A DNA stretch of 38,805 nucleotides from Tangfeifania diversioriginum. Lineage in GTDB: Bacteria > Bacteroidota > Bacteroidia > Bacteroidales > Prolixibacteraceae. Position 1 is the first letter of the stretch. Each line of letters begins with the position of its first letter. The position numbers were made by a program, and so were the translations under genes. The stretch lies in assembly GCA_945873105.1 (NCBI GenBank), contig CAMCBW010000049.1, positions 1 to 38,805 on the forward strand. Reading direction: 5' to 3'. A model generated the notes under the pieces. The model made no database searches, was not told the origin of the DNA, and saw only the letters and a program-made list of their open reading frames with translations. Positions 1 to 9,700 of the stretch are shown here, one piece after another.

Positions 1-555
1 CATGGTGGCCGTAGCATTGGCCACGGTGAGGGTAGCGGAGGTATAGTTGGAATAGGTAGCCCCGTCATTGGGGGTCGTTGCCGCTGTGATGTTGGTGTAG
101 ACACCGGATATTCCCCTTTGCCACTGGTAGGTAAGGGCAGTTCCTGTGGCAGTGACGGTGAAGTCACTGCTGTTGGTCCCGGCACAAACATCTGCGGGTG
201 AGCTTGGCTCCAATGTGATGGCCGGGGCACCATTCACGGTAAGTGTTGCTGCACCGTCCGAGGTAGCAGATGGGGAGCAAGTCCCGCTAACAACGCACCG
301 GTAAGTATAACCGTTCATGGTGGCAGTGGCATTGGCCACGGTGAGGGTAGCTGTGGTGTAGTTGGAATAGGTTGCCCCGTCGTTGGGGGTGGTAGCGGCA
401 GTGATGTTGGTGTAGACTCCGGATATTCCCCGCTGCCACTGGTAGGTAAGTGATGCACCTGTTGCAGTAACGGTGAAGTTGCTGCTGTTGGTCCCGGCAC
501 AAACAGCTGTCGGACTGGCAGGTTGGCCGGAGATGGCAGGCGGTGTACTGATGGT
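1..555 (-). repeat. 315-bp in-frame tandem repeat encoding Ig-like modules
   Basis: Bases 1-240 and 316-555 match closely at the DNA level with an offset of 315 bp, which is 105 codons. Both copies encode a CAGTNSS...TYQWQRGISGVYTNI module. The array probably continues beyond the left edge. The high DNA identity suggests recent duplication or gene conversion. Confidence 0.8.
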
Positions 556-3500
556 AATGGTTCTGTCGGATATAGCCACACAGGCGGCACTATTGGTGGT
601 CAATCTCAAAACCACAGTTCCTGCATAATCTGCAGCCGGAGTATAGGTAACGGTTGCCGGAGTTGCAGTCTGTGCATAAGTACTGAGTGAACCTCCGCCC
701 GAAATGATGGACCATGCTGCAGATACAGCACTTCCGCCAAAACTTGCTCCAGTAAGAGTAATTGGGGAAGGAGTGGAGGATTGGCAGATGCCTGAATCAG
801 GACCTCCGGCACTGGCCGTAGCGGTTCCGTTTACCGTAATAGTTACTGGTGTCGTATAGGCGGTATTACACACTGTACCATAATTGGTTGAAACCGTTCT
901 TCTTTGGTAGCTGGTAGTGGACGAGAGGGCAGGAGGGGAATAGGTGGCTGCTGTAGCTCCGGGAATGGTGACATAACTGCCGCTTGCATTGGTTTGCCAT
1001 TCGTAGGTAATGGTACCAGACCCTGTACCTGCAGTTGTGGAGGTTAGGGTGGCAGGGGTTTCCCCAGTACAGATGGTTTGATCGGCATCAATATCACCAG
1101 CTGTTGGGACATCACTGACCGTCACGTAAATGACGCCATATGCTGCATTTGATCCGCCATTGGCTACACTTGGATCAGCAGTGGAATGAGCCGGATCGTA
1201 TGTTGTACAGGCAGGCTGGAAGACAATGTCATCCAGCGAAAAGTCATTTCCTCCGGCAATGGGATTCTGATTGACGAGGGACAAATAGGCCGTGGTACTG
1301 GATCCTGAGTTCCAGTTGTAGGTAAACTGTCTCCAGGAACAGGTACCCAGATCAGCTGTATAAACAGGTCCGGCAGGAGATCCATTGACCATCAGCTGCA
1401 ATTGGGAAGGATTGCTGGCTACTACGCTTTGTACCCAATAGGTGTATTGATAATTCGTATTAGGAACTACATTGACGGTTTGTGACCAAATATTTACATT
1501 GGCAGCTACTGCTCCGTTTACCACCATTTGCAAGGTTCCACTGGTACTGTGGTCACTACAGGCAGTAAAACCGGCATGAACAGATTGAGGATTGGCTACA
1601 ACTGCATATCTACCTTCCGGTACAAGATCAGGATCTGTCACATAGGAGCTTACAAATCCCAGGTTACCTGATTCAAAATCCCCGTTGGTCACCAAATTTA
1701 CACCACTCAACGAACTACCTACAACCGTGTATGTTCCTGTCATCGCACCAGTAGCTCCGGTTAAAACCGGATTTGTGACGAGCGAGTAAAAACCATTGGG
1801 ACCCGTCCAATAGATATTCGTTAATCCTGAACCAGAGCTTGTCAAGTTGATGGTCGAACCATTGCAGTAGGTTCCATTTCCGCCGGCAGTTATGGTTGGT
1901 ATTGGCACGACAGAGGCTACGACAGCTACCCTCGGCGCAGAGGTACAACCTCCATCCACTGCTTCCAGGTAATAGGTGGTCGTAGAAGCAATGGTAGGGG
2001 AATAGGTGGTGCCAGTAGTCAATGCGCTGCCCCCGCTGGAGGCTGTATACCAACTGATTGTTCCCCCTGTGGTAGAGGCTCGTAATTCAACTGTTCCAGC
2101 TCCGCACGAACTGCCTGCAAAACCTGTAACATCTGGATTGCCTACTTTTGCCTGGACACCAACCCGAGTTCTGGCGATACTCCAGTTGTAGAAGAAATTG
2201 TATCTGCCGGTCTGAATCACCCCGTTGTCATAACTACTTGTAATGGTGCCAATATTGAAACCAATTGGCCATGAAGTATGTGGAGTGGTGGTGGAAAGTG
2301 ACATGGCACCTGCCGTTTTCAGCAGGCGGTATCCGGTACCTAGGGGTATGGTCCAGTTCAAGGTAATAGTTTGTGTTCCGGCAGTCAGTGTTGGAGAGAT
2401 GGTTTGAAGCGTTGTTCCCCCACTGTTTTGCAAAACAAATGTAGCGGCACCGCCTGCAGAGGCATTGACTTGAACGGTTTTTAAGATAATCTGCTCGTAG
2501 AGGTCAAATACCAAACCCCAGCTGTTTGTTGCACTGCTGCCTCCACCGATGGAGGTAAGACCTCCCCCGGTAAGATTTTCTTCTGCATAGTAGGTAGTAG
2601 TAGCAGCAATACTGGGCGTTGCATAGGTAATACCCGTAGAGAGGCTTGCACCACCTGTCAAGGCTGCATACCATTCAACGGTTGAAGTTGTACAACTCGA
2701 TTTGGTGACGCCGATGGTTACACTGCCTGTTCCACATCTGGAGGCAGGTCCAGGAATCAGTGCGGCGGGTACGATCACCGTTATGGCACCTGAAGCATTG
2801 CTGGTTGCTGTTGGGGAACAGGTACCGGAAACCACACAATAGTAATAAAGTGTACCGGTAATTGTGGTCAGGGGAGTATAGCTTGCGAGGGTTGCACCTG
2901 AAATCAGGGTTCCGCCACTGTTCGAATTTGAACTGTTGCTGTACCATTGGTAGCTTAATCCGGATCCTGTAGCCGTAACGGAAAGAGCAGTAGCAGAGGC
3001 ATTTTGACACAAACTCTGCATGGAGGTGGAGGGATGGGTTGAAATGGCTGGAGTAGGTAGGACAGATACAACCAATGTCTGAGCCGTTCCATTTCCACAG
3101 GCATTGGAGGGTGTCACCTGCACGTTGCCTGAAGCAGTTCCGGTCGTAACCGTGACAGAATTGGTTGTTCCGCCTGCAGTCTGCACCCAGTCGGCAGGGA
3201 AACTCCAGTTGTAAGTAACTCCGGCAACATTGGTGACACTGTAGGTTACACCGGCCGTATTGGCACATGGGCCTGAATTTCCTGTAATGGAGCTTGGCTG
3301 GGCAGGTACAGTGGCGGTTATGATGAGATTGGCACCATTGTCGGTACTGGTGGAGGTAGGGGCTGTTGAGGCTACCATTCGTATCCTGTAGCCATTCCCC
3401 GAGACAGTAGCAGGTGGGATGGTTACATTGATGCTTTGGCTTCCCGTGTTGTTGGAGGCGATACTTTGCAAGGAAATTGGCGCCGCAAAAGAGCCGACTG

Positions 3501-6363
3501 CATCTGAGAGCTGGGCAGTAAAGGTGGCAGCCGAGAAGAAGAAATTCGGCGAATAGGTAAATGGCACACTGATTCCGGTACTTCCGGAACAGAAGGGCGC
3601 ACCGGTGATGGGTTGCGTTTCGAAGGTTAATTTGGCTGAAAAAGCAAAATACCTGTTGGTACCAATGTCGTTGGAACCGGTTACTCCGTAGGTTCCGCCA
3701 GTGCCCTCCAGCATGGTATAGGGATCGGCAGCGTTGTTGTCACTGCCGCAAATTTTATCCAATGGCGCAATGGCAGTCGGTCGGGTCAAAGTGAGGGAAC
3801 TGTTGCTGAAGTTTCCTGAGGTGGTGAGCGACCAATATTCCGTGGTGCTGATGGCACAAACTGTGGCATCAGGGTTGTTGTTGGGGGAGGCAGCAAAGGC
3901 TTCGGCCTGGGCTGTAACAACACCTATCCCTGTCAAGGGATTTTCCAGCGTAAATGGCAGATAGGTGGTTCCTTTTCCTACCGGGAAGTTGTAGGTGGAA
4001 CCTGAAATTAGACTTGCGGGCAATGTCCATTTTAATGGGCCGTCGATAAACGAACCGGAAGATCCCCCGGCGATGGCAGAGGTGGCTGTATTGGTTATAG
4101 TCAACAAGTAGGCAGCGGTCGTAACCAGGTTACCGGAGGTAAGGGTGAGGGTGGAGGAGATGGCTCTTGCACTGTTCAAGGCTACCCCCAAAGGATTGTT
4201 GATCACCACCCCTCCGCTGTAGGAAAAGGTTGCAGGAAATTCCAAACCTGTATTCTTGGCAGCAGTTCCTTCGTATCTTAAGGTGGCAGCCGCACCATAG
4301 GTTGGCAATGCACTGGCTGAAACTGTCGCATCTCCCTCCATAGAGAGGACTCCGTTTACCGTGACTCCTGTGGTTGTTTTAGCTCCGGTTCCCGAAAGGG
4401 TAAGATTGTTGTATATAACCCCGGCCACGGTTTGTGCTCCGCCATTCCACTCAACGGTTCCTGTACTTGCCGTGAATGTTCCTCCTGTTCCACTTATATT
4501 CCCACCAATTCTGAGCCGACTGGACCCGCCATTCAATGTACCATTGGTCCTGGTCCAGGTGCCGGTGAAGGTATGGGTCAATCCTGTTCCCAAATTTAAG
4601 GTTCCGCCTGCAACCCCAATGGTTAAGTTGCCACCGGTTACAGCTGAGGCAAATGTGGCTGTTCCGCCTGTCTTGTTCATCGAGACAGTCCCCAATGTTG
4701 TAAAGCCAGCAATGTCGTGCGAGGCAACATTTCCACTGATGTTGACGTTGTTGGCGCCAAAATCCAGGAGGCCTCCCCCCGTGTTGGTTAAATTTCCCTG
4801 AATGGTCAGGGCTGCACTTGCCCCTGCCGTGCCTGTCCCACTGAAGACAAGGTTCTGGTAGGTGATGGCCCCGTTGATGGTCGGGTTGTTGTTGTAGTAC
4901 TCAACGGTGAAACCAGCCGGAACGGTTGGGGTAAAGCTGTAGTTGGCTGCCCAGGTTGTATTTCCAACCCTAAGTGTTCCAGCGGTCAGTGTAGGGGTGG
5001 TTGAAGTCAGTAAAAAAGTATTGGCATCGAAGATCCCGGCAGTGTGCGTATAGGTAGTAGCCGTAAGGTTGCTGCCAAGAATGGCCGATCCACTGGTTTT
5101 GTTAACCGTTAAAATTTCCATGAAAGATCCACCTGTATTAATAATTGTCTGATCCCCATTTCCACTCAGTGTAACCCTCATTCTGTTATTATTACTGAAG
5201 ACGCTGGTACTGGTAAAATTGCCTCCAAGTATCATTAACCTACTGGCTGTAAGTCTTATTTGACCGCCGCTTGATGCGAAATTTCCATTGACTGTCATCG
5301 CAACAATTGTTTTATTTCCCGCTCCACTTAAGGTGAGATTACTGTAAGTTGGAGTTCCAGAAACGGACTGGGCAATTCCACTTACGTAACCAACTGTGGT
5401 TCCGGCACTGATATTTCGGGTACCCCAGTTAGGCCAGGTGGAGGCTCTCGCTGCAGATCCAAGGTTGTAGGTACCGCTTGTTAAATTTAAAGTACTGCCT
5501 CCTCCCAAAGCTATGGTCCGGCCATCGTCGTTGAAAATGCTGTTGGGAGTCTGATCTCCAATGGTAAGGGTGGTAATGGTCGAGTTTCCCAACAGGGTAA
5601 CTCCTGCAGTGTTGTTCGACTTCAATACATTGTAAGTGGTATAGATTCCCGCAGTTTGTGCAGTTGTTCCATTAAAATTGATGGTTGAACCGGCAACAGA
5701 AGCCAGCGTTCCGCCACTTCCGAAGTTCCCGCCAATGTTCAGGGTCCCGGCTCCGGTGAAGGTAAACCTTGCCTGGGCCGCTGTTCCGGAGAAAGAAATA
5801 TTGCCCGTTACATCAATGGTTCCAGTAGACAACGACACCGTACAGAACCTGCCGGCAGTACCACTTCCAGGAATAGCGATACTGGCTGCAGAAAGTATGC
5901 CATTGCCGACAGCAAGGGTACTGGTAGTGGCTGCTGTTGGAGCGTTCATGGTGATTGCTCCTGTAACATCAAGTGTTCCAGGTGAGGTGATGGTAATGCC
6001 ATTGACTGCTGATGGGGCAGAAAAAGTCAAGCTTAAGCAAGCTGCTCCGGCAGTGTTGATGGTTACCACCCTACCTGAGTTGATGTAGACGACATCAGCG
6101 CTGGTCGGTGTAGCCGCAGATCCTGCCACTCCGCCAGCCGTGGTTGCCCAAATACCGGCTGTCCAGTTTCCAGTGGCAACCGCATACCTGTCTGCTGAAA
6201 AGCCCCCGGCAAAACTGAACATCAAAATGGACAAAAGCAAAAACAATCGCCAGGAAGCACCAGCTTTTTTGCGGAGTGTCACAATATCAACGCTACCCAC
6301 CCTGCTGTGGGTCGGTATTACCAAATTTTTGGCGCTGTTTGTGGTTTCCGGAAGGAGCTTCAT
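1..6363 (-). CDS. Giant exported surface protein with Ig-like and carbohydrate-binding-like modules (C-terminus beyond window)
   Basis: The frame is open from an ATG at 6363 to base 1, giving 2121 codons without a stop; the C-terminus lies outside the window. Residues 1-38 form an unusually long basic N-region (MKLLPETTNS...), followed by a hydrophobic core at about 39-53 and a likely cleavage near 57. The mature N-terminus starts with a TGNW motif and a long low-complexity Gly/Ser/Thr beta-helix-like stretch to about residue 720. From about 925 onward come repeated Ig/PKD-like modules with paired Cys and YQW or YNW motifs. Residues about 1555-1720 resemble a family 4/9 carbohydrate-binding module (NLVTNGDFESG at its start, DFSLDDIVF at its end). 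Two near-identical 105-residue Ig-like modules occupy the last 185 codons seen. A surface adhesin or glycan-binding role is inferred from architecture. A T9SS sorting tail is expected but cannot be seen. Its neighbour at 6786-13499 is a paralog at the N-terminus. Confidence 0.85.
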   Translation of the reverse strand, partial: MKLLPETTNSAKNLVIPTHSRVGSVDIVTLRKKAGASWRLFLLLSILMFSFAGGFSADRYAVATGNWTAGIWATTAGGVAGSAATPTSADVVYINSGRVVTINTAGAACLSLTFSAPSAVNGITITSPGTLDVTGAITMNAPTAATTSTLAVGNGILSAASIAIPGSGTAGRFCTVSLSTGTIDVTGNISFSGTAAQARFTFTGAGTLNIGGNFGSGGTLASVAGSTINFNGTTAQTAGIYTTYNVLKSNNTAGVTLLGNSTITTLTIGDQTPNSIFNDDGRTIALGGGSTLNLTSGTYNLGSAARASTWPNWGTRNISAGTTVGYVSGIAQSVSGTPTYSNLTLSGAGNKTIVAMTVNGNFASSGGQIRLTASRLMILGGNFTSTSVFSNNNRMRVTLSGNGDQTIINTGGSFMEILTVNKTSGSAILGSNLTATTYTHTAGIFDANTFLLTSTTPTLTAGTLRVGNTTWAANYSFTPTVPAGFTVEYYNNNPTINGAITYQNLVFSGTGTAGASAALTIQGNLTNTGGGLLDFGANNVNISGNVASHDIAGFTTLGTVSMNKTGGTATFASAVTGGNLTIGVAGGTLNLGTGLTHTFTGTWTRTNGTLNGGSSRLRIGGNISGTGGTFTASTGTVEWNGGAQTVAGVIYNNLTLSGTGAKTTTGVTVNGVLSMEGDATVSASALPTYGAAATLRYEGTAAKNTGLEFPATFSYSGGVVINNPLGVALNSARAISSTLTLTSGNLVTTAAYLLTITNTATSAIAGGSSGSFIDGPLKWTLPASLISGSTYNFPVGKGTTYLPFTLENPLTGIGVVTAQAEAFAASPNNNPDATVCAISTTEYWSLTTSGNFSNSSLTLTRPTAIAPLDKICGSDNNAADPYTMLEGTGGTYGVTGSNDIGTNRYFAFSAKLTFETQPITGAPFCSGSTGISVPFTYSPNFFFSAATFTAQLSDAVGSFAAPISLQSIASNNTGSQSINVTIPPATVSGNGYRIRMVASTAPTSTSTDNGANLIITATVPAQPSSITGNSGPCANTAGVTYSVTNVAGVTYNWSFPADWVQTAGGTTNSVTVTTGTASGNVQVTPSNACGNGTAQTLVVSVLPTPAISTHPSTSMQSLCQNASATALSVTATGSGLSYQWYSNSSNSNSGGTLISGATLASYTPLTTITGTLYYYCVVSGTCSPTATSNASGAITVIVPAALIPGPASRCGTGSVTIGVTKSSCTTSTVEWYAALTGGASLSTGITYATPSIAATTTYYAEENLTGGGLTSIGGGSSATNSWGLVFDLYEQIILKTVQVNASAGGAATFVLQNSGGTTLQTISPTLTAGTQTITLNWTIPLGTGYRLLKTAGAMSLSTTTPHTSWPIGFNIGTITSSYDNGVIQTGRYNFFYNWSIARTRVGVQAKVGNPDVTGFAGSSCGAGTVELRASTTGGTISWYTASSGGSALTTGTTYSPTIASTTTYYLEAVDGGCTSAPRVAVVASVVPIPTITAGGNGTYCNGSTINLTSSGSGLTNIYWTGPNGFYSLVTNPVLTGATGAMTGTYTVVGSSLSGVNLVTNGDFESGNLGFVSSYVTDPDLVPEGRYAVVANPQSVHAGFTACSDHSTSGTLQMVVNGAVAANVNIWSQTVNVVPNTNYQYTYWVQSVVASNPSQLQLMVNGSPAGPVYTADLGTCSWRQFTYNWNSGSSTTAYLSLVNQNPIAGGNDFSLDDIVFQPACTTYDPAHSTADPSVANGGSNAAYGVIYVTVSDVPTAGDIDADQTICTGETPATLTSTTAGTGSGTITYEWQTNASGSYVTIPGATAATYSPPALSSTTSYQRRTVSTNYGTVCNTAYTTPVTITVNGTATASAGGPDSGICQSSTPSPITLTGASFGGSAVSAAWSIISGGGSLSTYAQTATPATVTYTPAADYAGTVVLRLTTNSAACVAISDRTITISTPPAISGQPASPTAVCAGTNSSNFTVTATGASLTYQWQRGISGVYTNITAATTPNDGATYSNYTTATLTVANATATMNGYTYRCVVSGTCSPSATSDGAATLTVNGAPAITLEPSSPADVCAGTNSSDFTVTATGTALTYQWQRGISGVYTNITAATTPNDGATYSNYTSATLTVANATATM

Positions 6364-6785
6364 GAACAATACTTTAATTCAACTTTGCCTAAAATTAGAA
6401 CAAATTGCGCGGTACCAATGTTTAGACTATTTGATTTTTTTCTGCCCTTTGGCAGGAATTTAACTAAATTGGCTGCATTAACCATACTATATAACAATTT
6501 TTGTGCCAATTGTTTCACGATAGGGCATTGATTAGGCGAGTTTATTCAATATCTTGAAGGTTATTTTTACTTGCCAGGTAGAAGGAGTTGAATTTGGCAA
6601 TCTATCAGGATGATAATAAAACAGATGACTATGTCAGGAAGAATATACTTAGCTTTTGTAATGGATTGCAGGTGTTGATAAATAGCGCGATACGATTTTG
6701 TTAAAACAGAATTTACTCCAAAAATCCCAACAAAAGTGCGAACGCTTGTGCGGAGGGAGCAGTAGATTTGCAAAAAACCAGTGAT
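6364..6785. other. Intergenic leader between the two giant genes
   Basis: This 422-bp AT-rich stretch separates the stop of the 2237-aa gene from the start of the next giant gene. I see no convincing gene or strong terminator hairpin. A 68-codon minus-strand ORF at 6567-6773 has no recognisable features. The one notable element is the sigma-54-like site at 6494-6508. Confidence 0.6.
6494..6508 (-). promoter_or_regulatory. Candidate sigma-54 (-24/-12) promoter
   Basis: On the minus strand the site reads TGGCAC, five A residues, then TTGT. This matches the sigma-54 consensus TGGCACG-N4-TTGC in spacing and at the -24 GG, but has T instead of the -12 C. Transcription would begin near 6482, giving a leader of about 120 nt for the giant gene at 6363. 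An NtrC-family activator is encoded in the same window (19980-21374). The site is a by-eye match only. Confidence 0.4.
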
Positions 6786-9700
6786 TTAGTTTTCATAGAC
6801 AATTACTGTCTTTTCCGTTTGCTCCCGCTGGCCACTCTTCATCTGGACCAGTAGTATCCCTGATCGCAGTAGGGAGCCAATTTCGATCATTTGGCTGGCC
6901 GAGACCTCTACCTCCAATAGTCTCTTTCCCAGAATATTTGTAACCGTCAGTCTGCCGGTTTCCCCCTGATTCAAATTGGTCACTACCATACTTTTCCCGC
7001 CCGATTGTGTCAACCGGAACAACTGATCTGCTTCAAAAACCGGAAGCGGGGTGTTGGAGTTGGTAATTTTCAGCTGAAGCCGGTTGTTGTAGGTTCCTTT
7101 TGGCAGGTAGAACCTGTAAGAGGGAATTAGCTTCAAATCCTGGATGATCTTTCGTTCGTTGTCAACCAGGAAGAGGTTTAGCTTCGCAGGTAATCCAGAT
7201 ATATCAGTGGCAGAGATTGTTACCCACCCATCCGTCAGGGTGTTTATACCGAGCGATGTCATTGAAATGGTGTCGCCGGGAGCTTGAATCCCGCTGATGG
7301 ACAATTGCCGTTTGTCGGGGGTAATGGCATACAAATTGGGGCGCATAACATCGGTGTTCATCATTTTTAAGGCGTCCGCCTTTTTGTCAAAACCGGTGGT
7401 TGCGATGGGATCAAAATAGAGAACAAAAGGATCCCCTTTGCGCTGTTCACCATCGTACTTGAGTGAAAATTGGAGGACGGTCCGCTGGTCTAGGATAGCT
7501 GCTTTGAAACTTGGATTCAAATCGTTGGTTCTGATGCTATTGGGTAAACTTAGCGTTCCTGTTACGGGAAAAGCGCCATCCGATACATGGACAAAAAATC
7601 CCTGCATGGAGGGGATGATGTTGAGCCCAACTCCCCCAGGCACCCCATTGACATAGCTGGTATAAGCACCGGAATATTCATCTCCGCTGGCTTCAAAAAA
7701 ATGGATCGCATCGTCAATGTCTGTGTTTAGCGCAACGGTAGCGTCCCAATCAATCGGGGAGGGATAGGGGTTACCTACCAGGTTGAAACCTTTGGTATAG
7801 GTACCATCGTGGTTGAAGAGGGTGAGGGATCCTACGTTGTCATTCACTTGTCCGGTAATTTCCATGGTAGTGGCGGAACCGGAAACGCCAAAATTGAGGG
7901 CATAACCCTCCCCAGGATTGAGCGAATTGGTAACTGTAGAATGATCTACCCAACCAGTGAGGTCTGAACCGGAGTATTGATGGTTTTGATTGTAACTGAA
8001 TAGTTTTGAAATGCTAACGGTCGGACTGAAATAACTGGTGTATTGTGCTACTGTTGCGTTCGAAAAGGGAGAGCTGATGTATTTGTATCCGTAGGCAGAG
8101 GGTAGGTATCGTTGCATGATGACGTTCCCGGTTACCGAACCACCTCCGGATCCATCAATGAGGGCGGTTTGAGCGGCAGAAGAGACCAATTTAAGAAATC
8201 CGCCTGAGGCCAGATTGCCTGTATTTGCCAAAACCATGCCGGTGACATTCAACGCTCCGCCGAGCACGGCTCCTGCTGTGTTGCTGACGATCAGGTTCAT
8301 TACATTGTTTCCGGAAAAGAGTCCGCCTGGAATGGTTTGGGAGATGGTGCCTTTCATTTCAATGGTGCCTGCAGCAACATCAAAAGTACCACTACTGGAG
8401 ATCGTTCCCGCGATTTGAAGGGTATTTCCTGTCACTGTCAGTGAGCTGCTTGCGGCAATGGTAAGGTTATTAACAGTTCCTGTTGCCCCTCCGTTGAGGA
8501 TGGGTTTGTTGGCAACATTTGGGATGGAAACATTGGTGGTTAAATCCGGGACACCACAAGACCAGTTGCCGGCGACATTCCAATCAGTACCAGCGGCTCC
8601 TGTCCAGCTATTTCCAATGTCTGTAGAAACGGTGTTTGAAACAGCTGCAGCACAAGCCCCGCTGGTTACGTTGGCCCTGTAATAGGTCAGGGCAAAAAGT
8701 GCAGGTGTGGTATAACTGGCTGTTGTTGCGCCCGAACCGCCCGAAACATTGGCCCATCCGCTTAATCCATCTGCCGACTGTTCCCACTGAATTGTTCCTG
8801 TTTCTCCAGTCAGTGAAACAGAGGTACTACCTCCCGGACAGAGCAAGGAGAGCCCAATGGATGCTGTTCCACCCACGCTGAGCGGATCGCCAGTTCCGGA
8901 AATATTGCTGGTGCCTGAATTTATTCCCGGTGTAGTACTTGCGGCAGTCACGATGGCAGTTTGCAATCCACCTGCGGAGGGTGTGAAGGTAACATCGTAT
9001 GTCGCGGTACCCCCGGCAGCAATGGTGGTTGGGGCATTGCTAACGACGAATTGAGCATTGTCTGAAACGACCGTTACACCATTGGCGGCCAGTAAACTGG
9101 GATTTGAAATTGTATAGGTAATGGTAGTGGCAGCAGACCCAATACAGGCAGAACCATGGCTCAATGTTCCTGTAATTGACAAAGTTGCGGCTGGAGGAAC
9201 TCCCGGTACCAACTCTCCGGTCGCCAACAATATGGGAGTTGCAGGATAACCGGTAAAGGATATTTTGGAGAGCTGTCCTGCGCTCAATGTCCCGGTCGTT
9301 GCACCGAAAAACAACTTTCCTGCAGTGCCTGTTGCACCCGCAGTTCCTGTCCATCCATTGATCGTCAGACTCGTGCCATTCCAGGTAATGCCACTGCTGT
9401 TGGCAAAAGTGTAGGTATGCGCATTGGCACCCAGGTTGATGGTCGAAACAGCATTGAGCTGCAAGGTAGAGGAGCTCGTAATGGTTCGGCTACTGGTGAT
9501 ATTCGTTGTTGCAAGGGTACCTCCATTCAATATTATTTGCGTGGCTGGTGTGATGTTGGCCCCGGGGTTGTACCTTAGTTCTCCTGCCGAGATAGTTGTC
9601 GCTAATGTATAAGTGTTTGCCCCGGAGAGTGTCCAGGTACCGGCACCTATTTTGGTGAGGGTACGTGCCCCGGCGATGACGGAGGAGACACTTCCCCCTG

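Noticed and set aside
287-6088. Plus- and minus-strand ORFs of 60-197 codons inside the first giant gene
   Set aside because: The minus-strand frame from 6363 runs unbroken to base 1 with recognisable modules, so these are other-frame shadows.
6567-6773. 68-codon minus-strand ORF in the gap between the giant genes
   Set aside because: It has no recognisable motif, signal peptide or promoter, and its composition is like the surrounding AT-rich noncoding DNA.
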